64,000 nucleotides of DNA from Cellulomonas taurus (GCF_012931845.1 NZ_CP051884.1:3038001-3102000), one strand, 5' to 3'. Shown: positions 23,452 to 35,226, counted from the first letter of the stretch. The notes: generated from the sequence alone by a model not told the origin. Made by a program: numbers and translations.

Positions 23452-24780
23452 ATGACGACCGACACCGCCACCGTCGAGGCACCGACCGAGCCCCTGGGCC
23501 GCCGGTTCTCCGCCCTGCTCGGCAGCACCACCGCCGCCAACCTCGCCGACGGCGTGGTCCAGGCCGCCGCACCGCTCTACGCGCTGACGCTGACCCGCTC
23601 CCCCGGCCAGATCGCCCTGCTCACCGCCGCCGCCTGGCTGCCCTGGCTGGTGCTCGGCGCAGGGGCGGGCGTGCTGGTCGACCGCACCGACCGCCGCCGG
23701 ATGCAGGCGATCGCGCTCGGCGCCCGCGTCGCCCTGTTGACGGTCGCGGCCGTCCTGGCTGCGACCGGTTCGATGTCGATGACCGCGCTGGTCGTGCTGT
23801 TGCTGCTCTACGGCGTCACCGACGTGCTGGTCGACCTCGCCGAAGCGGCGCTGGTGCCCGACCTGGTCCCGCGCAGTCGACTCGCCGCCGCGAACGGCCG
23901 GATCATCGCCGCCCAGCAGGTCGCCGCCGCCTTCGTCGGCGCACCCCTGGCCGGGCTTCTCCTCGCTCTCGGTGCCGTCTGGGCCTTCGGCGCCCCCGCC
24001 CTGATCGCCGCCGTCGCCGCTCTGATCCTGCTGCTCGCCCTCCGCGGCCCCTACCGCCCCGCGCCCGCCGACCCGGCCGACCCCGATCCCGCCGCCACCG
24101 CCACCGCCACCGCCACCGCCACCGCCACCGCCACCGCCACCGCCACCGAGGAGCGTGCGATGGAGCGCGCGTGGCGGGAGCTGCGCGAGGGACTGGGGGC
24201 ACTGTTCGGTCACCGGGTGCTGCGCCCGCTGCTGGTGAGCGGCTCCATCTCGAACATGTGCTTCACCGCGTACAGCACGATGCTGGTGCTCTGGGTGGTC
24301 GGGCCCGGGTCGCGGGTCGGACTGGACGCCGGCCTGTACCCGCTGCTCACCACCGTGACCGCGATCGGCGCCGTCGCCGGATCGGTGCTGGTCGAGCCGC
24401 TGACCCGACGGCTCGGGGAGATCCGCACCCTGCTCGGCGGCTGGCTGGTGCTGCCGCTGCTGCTCCTGGTACCGGTGCTGCTGCCGAACCCGTGGGTGAT
24501 CGGCGCCGCCCTCGGTCTGATCGGCCTGGCCAGCACCGCGTCCAACGTGCTCAGCCAGGCGCTGCGCCAGCGACTGATCCCCGGGCGACTGCTCGGCCGG
24601 GTGGGCGGGGCGTCCCGGGCAATCGGCTACGGCCTCATGCCGCTGGGTGCGCTGCTGGGCGGCGTGGTCGCCGAGACCGCCGGGCTGGCCACCGCACTGG
24701 TCGGCTCCGCGGTGGTCGCGCTGCTGATCCTGGCCTACCCCCTCGCCACCGTCCGGCAACGGGACATCGAGTCCGCCTGA
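23452..24780 (+). CDS. MFS exporter (EntS-like MFS_3 family)
   Basis: 442 residues with about twelve membrane segments and the motif-A-like loop DRTDRRRMQAIALG (about residue 75). Other cues are LVPRSRLAAANG and LRQRLIPGRLLGRVGGASRAIGYG, typical of the EntS/tetracycline-type drug or siderophore exporters. The central cytoplasmic loop contains nine Ala-Thr dipeptides encoded by a pure hexanucleotide repeat. It is divergent from an ArsR-type regulator with tandem operators between, so it is probably inducible by its substrate, which is unknown. A strong terminator hairpin follows. Confidence 0.88.
   Translation: MTTDTATVEAPTEPLGRRFSALLGSTTAANLADGVVQAAAPLYALTLTRSPGQIALLTAAAWLPWLVLGAGAGVLVDRTDRRRMQAIALGARVALLTVAAVLAATGSMSMTALVVLLLLYGVTDVLVDLAEAALVPDLVPRSRLAAANGRIIAAQQVAAAFVGAPLAGLLLALGAVWAFGAPALIAAVAALILLLALRGPYRPAPADPADPDPAATATATATATATATATATEERAMERAWRELREGLGALFGHRVLRPLLVSGSISNMCFTAYSTMLVLWVVGPGSRVGLDAGLYPLLTTVTAIGAVAGSVLVEPLTRRLGEIRTLLGGWLVLPLLLLVPVLLPNPWVIGAALGLIGLASTASNVLSQALRQRLIPGRLLGRVGGASRAIGYGLMPLGALLGGVVAETAGLATALVGSAVVALLILAYPLATVRQRDIESA
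24094..24147 (+). repeat. (GCCACC)9 hexanucleotide microsatellite
   Basis: Nine perfect GCCACC units encode (Ala-Thr)9 in the inter-domain cytoplasmic loop of the MFS exporter. Copy changes keep the frame and would only alter loop length. Confidence 0.95.
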
Positions 24781-24786
24781 ACAGAG

Positions 24787-24830
24787 GACGAGCCCGCGAC
24801 CCAGAGCTGAGTCCGGGTCGCGGGCTCGTC
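24787..24830. terminator. Bidirectional terminator between MFS and purA
   Basis: Arms 24787-24802 and 24815-24830 pair perfectly (16 bp, 12-nt loop), 7 bp after the MFS stop and 82 bp before the convergent purA stop. Confidence 0.8.
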
Positions 24831-24912
24831 CCGTAGGCCGTGAGCGCCCGCGCGCGTCACCCTCGGCCTGGTCCTGGCGTGAACCCGACCTCAGTTCAGG
24901 CCCGAACCAGGC

Positions 24913-26741
<1,829 letters not shown>

Positions 26742-26845
26742 CCCACCAGTCTGACACCGGCGTGCGGACTGGACGAGCGCTGATTAGGCTCACTGCGCGC
26801 GTGGATCGGACCCCTGCCCCTGACCCGCCCCGCGCCGGAGGATCG

Positions 26846-27211
26846 ATGATCGAGATCGCCACCTCGGCCGCCACCACCACGATCGCCATCAGCGGCGATC
26901 TGGACCTGGCCGAGCGGGACCAGTTCCCGGAGATCACCGCGCGCGTGGTCGGCCTGCGCCGACAACTGCTGGTGATCGACATGTGCGGGGTCACGTTCAT
27001 GGACTCCACCGGGGCCGCGTTCCTGATCTCGCTCGCCGACTCCTCGCGCAAGCGCGGCGGGGCGACCGTGCTGCGGGGCGCCGACCCGCGCGACCTCTTC
27101 GTGCTGGAGGTCTGCGGCGCCCTGGAGTTGTTCCGGCTGGACAACGACCACGAGTGTCCCGAGCGGGACGACGAACACGCGGCGGCCTCGGAGGCCGGCA
27201 CCACCGTCTGA
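26846..27211 (+). CDS. STAS-domain anti-sigma factor antagonist
   Basis: 121 residues, a single STAS domain. The phosphorylatable serine is in FMDSTGAAFL (about residue 54), the usual target of anti-sigma kinases. GGAGG precedes ATG 26846. It is convergent with a SpoIIE-type phosphatase that also carries a kinase-like ATPase domain, with a second STAS gene on its far side. The three together resemble a partner-switching module, in which phosphorylation state of the STAS protein controls release of a sigma factor that is not encoded nearby. Confidence 0.9.
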   Translation: MIEIATSAATTTIAISGDLDLAERDQFPEITARVVGLRRQLLVIDMCGVTFMDSTGAAFLISLADSSRKRGGATVLRGADPRDLFVLEVCGALELFRLDNDHECPERDDEHAAASEAGTTV

Positions 27212-27233
27212 GGCCCCCGGTCCGACCCGACGG

Positions 27234-29420
27234 TCACCGCGCGGCGAGCGGCTCCACCTCGGGACGCACCCGCGCCCACACGACCTTCCCGGCACGGGAC
27301 GGCCGCCACCCCCAGTCGGCCAGCCGTTCCACGATCCGCATCCCGAAGCCGCCGATCCGGCCCGGATGGCCCTCGGTGGCGACCGGCGGCACCGGATTGG
27401 AGTCCTCGACCTCGATCCGCAGGCCCTCACCGGTGTCGTGCAGCCGCAGCGTGACCCGGCCCCAGCCGTGCAGCACCGCGTTCGCCACCAGCTCCGAGAC
27501 CACCAGCTCCGCGTTGGCCGGATCGCCGAGCTCCCAGGCCGCACAGGTGCGGACCACCGCGTGCCGGGCACGGGCGATCGACGCCGCCTCGCTCGGCAGC
27601 TGCCAGCGCCGACTGCGCACGTTCCCGGCAACCCCGCTGCCGTCGGAGAGGTCCGGCACCCGGACCACCACCACCGCGACGTCGTCCTCCGGGCCGTCCG
27701 CCAGCCGGGACAACAGCTCCTCGCCGATCCCGGCCGCGTCCACCGCCGTCGCTCCGCCCGCCACCTGCTGCAGCGCGGTCAGCCCGTCCCGCAGCGAGCG
27801 GGCACGACGCTCGATCAGACCGTCGGTGTAGAAGATCAGCACATCGCCCGGTTCCAGATCGACCTCGGCCGTCCGGCGTGGGCCGTTCCCGAACCCGACC
27901 AGCGCGCCGCCGGCGCCGTCCAGGGTGGTCACGCTCCCGGCGCGCACCAGCAGCGCGGGCAGGTGCCCGGCCCGGGAGTACGCCAGGCGCCACGACGGAC
28001 ATCCCGACTCCGACCGGGTGCGGGTCAGGGTGGTGAGCACCAGACCCGCCGAGCGCGGGATCCGCATCCCGGCGACCAGGGTGTCCACCCGTTCCAGCAC
28101 CCGACCGGGCTCGGCGACCTCAAAGGCGTAGGCCCGGACGATCGACCGCAGCTGACCCATCGCCGCAGCGGCCTCCACGTCGTGCCCGACCACGTCGCCG
28201 ATCACCACGCCGACCACGTCCGGCTCGATCTGCACCACGTCGTACCAGTCGCCGCCGACCTGGGCGTAGACCACATTCGGCGCGTAGTACGACCACACGT
28301 CCAGCCCGTCGACCTCGGCCTGCTCGGGCAGCATCGCGCGCTGCAGGGTCTCGGCCACCCGGTGTTCGCGGGCGTACAGCCGCACGTTCTCCACCGCCAG
28401 GCCCACCCGGCGCGCGGTCAGCGTCAGCACGGTCCGGGTGTCTGGATCGCCGATGCCCTCCACCGGTCGCAGCACCACCACCATCACGCCGAGCACCCGG
28501 TGTCGGCCGGGGACCGGCAGCACCAGGACCTGCTCGGCGCCCTCCGCCACCGTCCCGGCCATCCGGGTCCGCAGATCCGCCGCCAGCCACCCGGAGGCCG
28601 TACCCGGCTCGGTCGCCTCCAACTCCAGCACCACCGGTTCGCGCGGTTCGTCCAGCAGCCGCTGCACCGGGTCGAGGCTCCCGCCGTCGAACCGGCGCGG
28701 GTGACCGCTGGACGGGCCGGGCGCCACCGCTCGGCGCGCGGGGCGGTCCTGTGCCACCCCGTCCGCGTGGTGCAGACCGGAGTCGTCCAGGTAGAACGCC
28801 GCCCACCGCACCACGCTCGCACCGAGCAGCTCCGCGATGTCCCGCAGACCGCCCGGGTCCTCCAGGTCCATGATGAGATCCGACACCCGGGCGACCAGCC
28901 CGAGGGCGGCACTCTCCCGTCGAGCACCTTCCACCTCGGCCGACAGCACCGCATCGCGCTCGACCTCGGCCGAGACGTCCACCATCACCGCGAGCCAGTG
29001 CGAGATCACCCCCGGGGTGTCCGACACCGGCGTGATCACCGCCCGGGCCCACAGCCGACCGCCGTCGGCGCTGGGCAACCGGAGCAGCATGCTCGACGAC
29101 TGCCCGGCGGTCATCGCCGCGCGGATCTCGTCCAATGCCGAGGAGTCACCGATCGCCTCGGCCACCGGTCCGGTCGCGTCCGCGAAGTCGGCCAGCGTGA
29201 GCCCGGTGAGCTCGGTGAACGCGGGGTTCGCGAACACCACCGGCCAGACCGGCGGCTCGGCAGCCGCGACCAGCACCGGCAGCCCGGCCAACCGCGAGGT
29301 GCCGTCCAGGATCGCCTCGACCGTCGGGGTCGACACCGCGGCCACTGTCGGGTCCGGCGTCGACCCCGGAGTCGGGTTCACGGTCGCGTCGGCTGCGGCA
29401 GGGTCCAGAGAATTGACCAC
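27234..29420 (-). CDS. SpoIIE/RsbU-type PP2C phosphatase with PAS, GAF and HATPase domains
   Basis: 728 residues from GTG 29420. Domain order: PAS (about 38-150, VVFANPAFTELTGLTLADF), GAF-like (about 165-360), SpoIIE PP2C phosphatase (about 370-570, GGDWYDVVQI, VIGDVVGHDVEAAA, IFYTDGLIE) and a C-terminal RsbW-like ATPase (about 600-725, ELVVSELVANAVLHG with the N-box, then GGFGMRIV). It can both dephosphorylate and, through the kinase-like domain, potentially phosphorylate STAS antagonists. GTG 29420 is 5 nt after GGAGG; ATG 29486 is an in-frame alternative without a clear site. STAS genes flank it on both sides. Confidence 0.92.
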   Translation of the reverse strand: MVNSLDPAAADATVNPTPGSTPDPTVAAVSTPTVEAILDGTSRLAGLPVLVAAAEPPVWPVVFANPAFTELTGLTLADFADATGPVAEAIGDSSALDEIRAAMTAGQSSSMLLRLPSADGGRLWARAVITPVSDTPGVISHWLAVMVDVSAEVERDAVLSAEVEGARRESAALGLVARVSDLIMDLEDPGGLRDIAELLGASVVRWAAFYLDDSGLHHADGVAQDRPARRAVAPGPSSGHPRRFDGGSLDPVQRLLDEPREPVVLELEATEPGTASGWLAADLRTRMAGTVAEGAEQVLVLPVPGRHRVLGVMVVVLRPVEGIGDPDTRTVLTLTARRVGLAVENVRLYAREHRVAETLQRAMLPEQAEVDGLDVWSYYAPNVVYAQVGGDWYDVVQIEPDVVGVVIGDVVGHDVEAAAAMGQLRSIVRAYAFEVAEPGRVLERVDTLVAGMRIPRSAGLVLTTLTRTRSESGCPSWRLAYSRAGHLPALLVRAGSVTTLDGAGGALVGFGNGPRRTAEVDLEPGDVLIFYTDGLIERRARSLRDGLTALQQVAGGATAVDAAGIGEELLSRLADGPEDDVAVVVVRVPDLSDGSGVAGNVRSRRWQLPSEAASIARARHAVVRTCAAWELGDPANAELVVSELVANAVLHGWGRVTLRLHDTGEGLRIEVEDSNPVPPVATEGHPGRIGGFGMRIVERLADWGWRPSRAGKVVWARVRPEVEPLAAR

Positions 29421-29516
29421 CACCACCTCCGATCGTCTAGCGTTCCCGCGAGGCAGTACCCCAGGGCAGAATGACGGGTCAGTCATCCGGTCCGTGAACC
29501 GGACGAGAGGAGCACC

Positions 29517-29924
29517 GTGCGCGACGGTAACAGCACCCCGCCGAACGATCCCAGCACGGGTCACCGGGCGGATGATCCCTCCCCGGACACCATCACGGCG
29601 CAGGACGCCGGCGAGCCGGGCTCGGTCCACGTGATCAGCACGGCCGACCGCACCCGCATCGTGCTGTCCGGCGAGGTGGACGCCGACCTGGGTGCTGATC
29701 TGGCGCAGGCGGGTGACGACGCGGAGGCGGCCGGGCTGCCGATCGACATCGACGCGCATCACGTCACGTTCATGGACTCCTCGGGCGTGGCCTTCCTCGC
29801 CCGCCTGGCGCAGCGCACCGAGCACCGGATCCGGCTGATCAACGTGCCGCCGACCGTGCAGTTCCTGCTGGAGATCACCCGGATCGGCGAGCTGCTGGAC
29901 GTGGTGGAGGACCGCCAGCCCTGA
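29517..29924 (+). CDS. STAS-domain anti-sigma factor antagonist
   Basis: 135 residues. An acidic/Pro-rich 40-residue N-terminal tail precedes a STAS domain with the phosphosite motif FMDSSGVAFLARL, TADRTRIVLSGEVDADLG and the final RIGELLDVVED. GTG 29517 has GAGAGGAG upstream. It is divergent from the SpoIIE-type phosphatase (96 bp between starts), so the two probably share a control region. The paralogue at 26846 differs in lacking the N-terminal tail. Confidence 0.9.
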   Translation: MRDGNSTPPNDPSTGHRADDPSPDTITAQDAGEPGSVHVISTADRTRIVLSGEVDADLGADLAQAGDDAEAAGLPIDIDAHHVTFMDSSGVAFLARLAQRTEHRIRLINVPPTVQFLLEITRIGELLDVVEDRQP

Positions 29925-29932
29925 GCCGCGCC

Positions 29933-29990
29933 CGGCGCGCCCCGGCGCGCCCCGGTGCGACCCAGTGCGACCGGGTGCGACCGGGTAGCG
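29933..29990 (+). repeat. Short degenerate 10-bp tandem repeat
   Basis: The stretch after the STAS stop consists of successive units of about 10 bp (GCGCCCCGGC, then TGCGACCSGG variants). No function is evident. Confidence 0.5.
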
Positions 29991-30015
29991 GAACCGCGTC
30001 CGGTCCGGAACGACG

Positions 30016-30054
30016 ACGAGGCCCCGCCCACCAGATCGGTGGACGGGGCCTCGT
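30016..30054. terminator. Bidirectional terminator between STAS gene and fbaA
   Basis: Outer arms 30016-30026 and 30044-30054 pair over 11 bp and inner CCACC/GGTGG (30028-30032, 30038-30042) adds 5 bp, with one mismatch and a 5-nt loop. It sits between convergent genes. Confidence 0.75.
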
Positions 30055-30109
30055 GCTGTCAGCCGGTGATCAGGTGATCACCCGTGCTCGGCGCGGACGC
30101 CGGGCAGGC

Positions 30110-31132
<1,023 letters not shown>

Positions 31133-31222
31133 CGCGGCAGCTCCTGTCGGAAGGGTTCGCTATCGGTCAAAGTCTGGCACGTTCTCGGCGATGCGTGGAC
31201 GGGACCCTGTGCCCAGGGGGTG

Positions 31223-31420
31223 TCAGGGCTTACGCATGTACGGACCGTCGGGCCCGTCACCCCATTCCCACCCGGCGTCGCGCATCTTCTGCATCGTGCG
31301 TTCCAGGGCGAGGTTCCGGCGCGGCGGCCCCTCGTTGCCCGCACGGATGTCGGCGATGGCCTTGGCCGACAACCTGATCCGGCCCGTCTCGTAGTAGCCC
31401 CTGCGTCGTCTCAGTCTCAT
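31223..31420 (-). CDS. Small basic protein, unknown function
   Basis: 65 residues, strongly basic at the N-terminus (MRLRRRRGYYETGRIRLS), with a helix-rich centre (ALERTMQKMRDAGWEW). GAGAGGG lies 8 nt before ATG 31420, supporting translation. It lies 37 bp downstream of the GNAT gene on the same strand. It does not resemble the DUF1778 ribbon-helix-helix antitoxins usually paired with such acetyltransferases, yet its basic N-terminus could bind nucleic acid. No family recognised. Confidence 0.6.
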   Translation of the reverse strand: MRLRRRRGYYETGRIRLSAKAIADIRAGNEGPPRRNLALERTMQKMRDAGWEWGDGPDGPYMRKP

Positions 31421-31457
31421 GGGATGCCCTCTCGATCACTGCGTGTGCTCAAGCACG

Positions 31458-31967
31458 CTAGGCCCGCTGCCAGCGGTCGCGTCCAGCACCAGGGAGGTCC
31501 TTCACGCGCAAATAGAGCAGTGGATCGTGCTCATGTGAGGGCTGAAAACCGAAGCGTGAGTAGTAGGGGACGAGACCCGGGTCCTTCGCGGTAACGGTGG
31601 TCGCCTCGAAGCCGAGGTCTCCGGCGACGACGTCCAGACGGCGGAACGTGTCGAGCAGCAGCGCCGTGCCGACACCTGATCCCTGGCGAGGTGACGCCAC
31701 CGCGAGCCGGGCGATGATCACGACCGGCACCGGCGCGGGCCGCTTGCGCCAGCGGCCGCCGAGGGCGCCCGGGTCGTGCGCACCGACCGTCACCGCGCAG
31801 AACCCCGCTACCCGTCCGTCGATCACCGCCAGCCGAATCCGCACGCTGCCACGCCGCTCCGCCTGGCCCGCCTGTTCGCGCCACCACCGATCGAGGGCCG
31901 GTTCGCCGCAACTGAACGGTCCTGTCCGTGCCAGCGGCCGGTCCCATGCCGCGATCTGGATCGTCAT
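31458..31967 (-). CDS. GNAT acetyltransferase resembling type II toxins
   Basis: 169 residues. The opening FSCGEPALDRWWREQAGQAE matches the FxCGxxxLDxWL signature of TacT/AtaT-type GNAT toxins, which acetylate aminoacyl-tRNA. The acetyl-CoA loop is PRQGSGVGTALL (about residue 90) and the late YYSRFGF motif is present. Base composition is less GC-biased near its 3' end (AAATAGAGC), a sign of possible transfer. No upstream ribbon-helix-helix antitoxin lies in the 146 bp to the IclR gene; a small basic ORF follows instead. It may be an orphan toxin relative or an unrelated GNAT. Confidence 0.82.
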   Translation of the reverse strand: MTIQIAAWDRPLARTGPFSCGEPALDRWWREQAGQAERRGSVRIRLAVIDGRVAGFCAVTVGAHDPGALGGRWRKRPAPVPVVIIARLAVASPRQGSGVGTALLLDTFRRLDVVAGDLGFEATTVTAKDPGLVPYYSRFGFQPSHEHDPLLYLRVKDLPGAGRDRWQRA

Positions 31968-32113
31968 GCCCCGACCGTCGCCCCCGCGATCACCTCAGCG
32001 CGAGGGCCGTCGTGCCGTTCTGGGGACCACGCCCCGACCGGCCGCCCGGTGGACAGGCGGACGTCCCCTGCCGCGGTCCGCGCCCCGTCGGCCCCGCGCG
32101 TGCGAGCCGCCCG

Positions 32114-32908
32114 TCACCCCCGCCCGGCCGATGTCCGCACCGCCCCCAGCATGCCCAGCCCGACGCTGATCCGGTCCCCCACCTCGATCAGGTCCTCGGT
32201 GATCGCGGCCAGGTCCCGGTCGCGCAGCACCGTCATCCCGCCGGAGATCGACAGCGCGGCGACCACCGCACCGGCGGCGTTCCGGATCGGCACCGCGACG
32301 CAGAACCTGCCCAGCGCCAGCTCCTGGTCCTCGAAGCACCACCCCCGGGCGGCGGAGGTGCACAGGTCGGCGGTCAGCGCGTCGTGGTCGGTGAGGGTCC
32401 GGTCGGTGTAGCGCTCCAGGTCGCCGAGCAGTTCCTCGCGTTCGGCCTGGGTGAGGTCGAGCAGGAGGGCCTTGCCGAGGGCGGAGGCGTGCAGCGGTTG
32501 GCCCATGCCGATCATGGTGTGCGACTTGCGGGTGAGCGAGCCCTCGAAGTGGCACAGGTAGACGGCGTGGTCACGGTCGCGGACGGCGACGTTCGCGGTG
32601 AGCCCGGTGCGGTGCGCCAGCTCCTGGGCGGCGGCGCGCGACTCGCGGTGCACCGGGTCGTGGTTCAGGCCCTGGCTGGCGAGCAGGAGCACCGCGGTGC
32701 CGATCCGGTACTCCTGGCTGACCGGGTCGCGCCGGACATAGTCCAGGCCCTCCAGCGTGGCGAGCAGCCGACTGGTGGTGGACGGCCCGAGTCCGATCGC
32801 CCGCCCGATGTCCGACGCGCGCAGGGCACCGGTCTCCGCCGACCCGAGGGCGCGCAGCACCAGGGCTGCCCGCTCGATGCTCTGATTCGGCGGCGTGTTC
32901 GGCGGCAT
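32114..32908 (-). CDS. IclR family transcriptional regulator
   Basis: 264 residues. An N-terminal winged helix (SIERAALVLRALG, then LRASDIGRAIGLGPSTTSRLLATLEG) is followed by the IclR effector domain (GQPLHASALGKALL and, near the end, LGRFCVAVPIRNAAGAVVAALSISG). ATG 32908 lies 17 bp after the stop of the FAD enzyme gene, so it is probably the second gene of that operon. It likely controls the divergent FAD enzyme/MHS transporter pair through the two operator-like sequences at 35194-35226. Confidence 0.9.
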   Translation of the reverse strand: MPPNTPPNQSIERAALVLRALGSAETGALRASDIGRAIGLGPSTTSRLLATLEGLDYVRRDPVSQEYRIGTAVLLLASQGLNHDPVHRESRAAAQELAHRTGLTANVAVRDRDHAVYLCHFEGSLTRKSHTMIGMGQPLHASALGKALLLDLTQAEREELLGDLERYTDRTLTDHDALTADLCTSAARGWCFEDQELALGRFCVAVPIRNAAGAVVAALSISGGMTVLRDRDLAAITEDLIEVGDRISVGLGMLGAVRTSAGRG

Positions 32909-32925
32909 GGCAGTCAGTGTGGCAG

Positions 32926-35175
32926 TCAGTGCACCTTGACGGCGCACACCGTGACGGCGGGTGATCCGTTGGTCGCCGTCACCACCAGCCGCACCGCGGT
33001 GGTGACCGTCGGCGCCACCGCGTGCACCCGGTGGCGGTGCCGGTTGTCGGTGACCTCGGCGAGCACCGCCCACTCCCCGTCGACCAGGGCCTCGATCCGG
33101 TAGTCGCGGACCAGATCGGGCACCGCGTCCCAGTGGGTGCGGTGGTGGTGCAGGTTGATCAGGTCGGCGTCCACGTCGTCGTTGAGCACCAGGTCGACCT
33201 CGGTGATGGTGACCGGCTCGGGCCACGTGAGGTCCAGGGTCGCCGGGCTGTGGTCCAGCGCCCCCGGTGCGGTCGACCACAGGTGCGGGCCGCCGAAGGG
33301 TCGCTGGTAGCCATCGACCACCCGGCTCGCGCGCCAGGCGTCGGAGGCGGCGTCCACGCTGAACGCGAACGAGCGCCCGCGCAGCGTCCGGGCGTCCCAG
33401 TCGGTGACCGGCTGGTCCTGCTCGTCCGGGATGTGGTCGTCGAAGGCGGCGTCGCCGGCGTGCTTGGCCCGCATGATCTGCACCCCGTACGGGTGGCCGG
33501 TGGTCAGCGGCAGCCGGACCCCGGGGGTGGCCCGCAGCACCAGGATCACGTTCTCGGTGCCGTGGTGATCCAGCTCGAGCACCGTCTCCCCGGCACCGGC
33601 GGGCACCTGCCCGGTCAGCGAGCGCAGGTGCCGCACCGGGACGTAGTTCTGCGGCTTCACGGTGGACCAGAGCTCGGCGCGCAGGGTGGTCGCCGCGTCG
33701 GCGTCGGTGCGCAGACGCAGGATGTCCACCGCGGGGTCGACCGGCAGGACGATCGCGGCGTCCCGGTCGAGGTCGAAGCCGCCGTCCACCGGGTAGGGCA
33801 GGGTGCTCAGGACGGTGAGCTCGCTGCTCGCGGTGACCGTCGCCCGGGGTGCCAGGTCGCTGGGGTCGTCGGCCCGGACCCCGATCAGCGGGGCGTCGGC
33901 GCGGATCAGGGTCTGCTGGAGCAACCGGGTGTGCTCCGGTTCGGTGCCGAGCTGCCGGGGGGTGAGTCCCTGGGAGCTGATCAGGTGTGCGGCGGTGCCG
34001 GCTGCCTGGCCCTGGGTGCAGCAGGTCGCCATCACCCGCGTCGACCCGAAGGCGATGTGCGAGGCGGAGATGTCCCGCCCGGCGAACAGCAGGTTGCCGA
34101 CGTTCGCCGAGTACAGGCTGCGGAACGGGATGTCGTAGGTGCCGTTGGTGTAGCGCTGCTGCGCCCCGGCCTTCTCCGCGTAGACGCCTTCGACCGGGTG
34201 CAGGTCGATGGACCAGCCGCCGTAGGCCACCGCATCGGGGAAGCTGCGCTGTTCCAGCAGGTCGTGCTGGGTCAGGGTGTGGTCGCCGACGAACCGGCGG
34301 TACTCGCGCTTGCCGGGGATCGCCCCCACCCAGTCCAGGGTCAGGCTGTCGGCGTCGAAGCTGCCGGAGTTCTTGATGTGGTCCCAGATGCCGTAGACCA
34401 CGCTCCACAGCTCGTCCCGGATCCGCTCGTTGTCGGCGACCGTGTCGAGCTCACCGCCCCACTCGATCCACCAGTAGTTGCAGCCGTTGTCGCCGGTGCG
34501 GATCGCGCGGTTCGCCAGGATCGGGGTGCTGGCGATGTCCCGGGCGATGCTCGGCGGCACGAACTTCTCCGGCTTCCCGGTGTCGTGGGTCGAGAAGAAG
34601 ATCGAGGAGCCGAGCAGCTCGTCGTCGTCGGTCTCGGGCGCCCACGGCTCGTCGTACCGGCCGCGGCCCTCGCGCCCGATCCGGTGCTCGGCCCCGGCCA
34701 GCGCGCCGATCAGCCCGTCACCCGTGCAGTCGAGGAACACCGGCGCGGTGAAGGTGGTCTCGATCTCCGACCCCATCGTCCAGCCGGTGACCGAGGCGAT
34801 CCGGGTCGGGTCGTCGGGGTCCATCGTCACGGTGCGCACGTCGGTGTTCAGGTGCAGGGAGACGTTCGGCTCCGCCCGCACCAGGTCGAGCACCACCTGG
34901 TCCCAGTAGATGGCGTTGCCCTGGGGGTTGCGGAACTGGTTCTCCAGGAACAGCTCGCCCATGATCCCGGTCTCCCGGGCGAAGCGCTGGGTGCCGTGCG
35001 CCGTGGCACCGACCACCCAGACCCGGATCTCGCTGGAGGAGTTCCCGCCCAGCACCGGGCGGTTGGTCAGCAGGGCGACCCGGGAGCCCAGGCGGGCGGC
35101 GGCGACGGCGGCGGCGGTGCCGGCCAGCCCCCCACCGATGACGACGACATCGAACGCTGCGTTGCGTGACTGCAT
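32926..35175 (-). CDS. FAD-dependent oxidoreductase (FAD_oxidored family) with discoidin-like C-terminus
   Basis: 749 residues. The N-terminal Rossmann motif is VVVIGGGLAGTAAAVAAARLG (within residues 8-28), followed by the family motifs NRPVLGGNSSSE, FLDCTGDG and LLFAGRDISASH. This core of about 450 residues matches PF12831, often near carbohydrate catabolism. The remaining 300 residues include a beta-rich, F5/8-type-C-like segment ending TNGSPAVTVCAVKVH. There is no signal peptide. It is divergent from an MHS transporter and followed by an IclR regulator, so it may oxidise the transported organic acid or sugar derivative; the substrate is unknown. Confidence 0.85.
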   Translation of the reverse strand: MQSRNAAFDVVVIGGGLAGTAAAVAAARLGSRVALLTNRPVLGGNSSSEIRVWVVGATAHGTQRFARETGIMGELFLENQFRNPQGNAIYWDQVVLDLVRAEPNVSLHLNTDVRTVTMDPDDPTRIASVTGWTMGSEIETTFTAPVFLDCTGDGLIGALAGAEHRIGREGRGRYDEPWAPETDDDELLGSSIFFSTHDTGKPEKFVPPSIARDIASTPILANRAIRTGDNGCNYWWIEWGGELDTVADNERIRDELWSVVYGIWDHIKNSGSFDADSLTLDWVGAIPGKREYRRFVGDHTLTQHDLLEQRSFPDAVAYGGWSIDLHPVEGVYAEKAGAQQRYTNGTYDIPFRSLYSANVGNLLFAGRDISASHIAFGSTRVMATCCTQGQAAGTAAHLISSQGLTPRQLGTEPEHTRLLQQTLIRADAPLIGVRADDPSDLAPRATVTASSELTVLSTLPYPVDGGFDLDRDAAIVLPVDPAVDILRLRTDADAATTLRAELWSTVKPQNYVPVRHLRSLTGQVPAGAGETVLELDHHGTENVILVLRATPGVRLPLTTGHPYGVQIMRAKHAGDAAFDDHIPDEQDQPVTDWDARTLRGRSFAFSVDAASDAWRASRVVDGYQRPFGGPHLWSTAPGALDHSPATLDLTWPEPVTITEVDLVLNDDVDADLINLHHHRTHWDAVPDLVRDYRIEALVDGEWAVLAEVTDNRHRHRVHAVAPTVTTAVRLVVTATNGSPAVTVCAVKVH

Positions 35176-35193
35176 GGCGACGAGGCTATACCC

Positions 35194-35226
35194 GTTCAGC
35201 GGAACATGATTGCCATTCAGTGGTAC
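35194..35226. promoter_or_regulatory. Paired operator candidates for the IclR regulator
   Basis: GTTCAGCGGAAC (35194-35205) is GTTC-N4-GAAC, a perfect-arm palindrome. ATTCAGTGGTAC (35215-35226) is a degenerate copy, exactly 21 bp (two helical turns) downstream. Both lie in the 115-bp gap between the divergent FAD enzyme and MHS transporter genes. Confidence 0.55.

Noticed and set aside
24094..24147. Phase variation of the exporter through the GCCACC array
   Set aside because: Units are six bases, so copy changes cannot shift the frame.
31968..32113. An antitoxin gene upstream of the GNAT
   Set aside because: No frame of suitable length with ribbon-helix-helix character or a ribosome site was found in the 146 bp.
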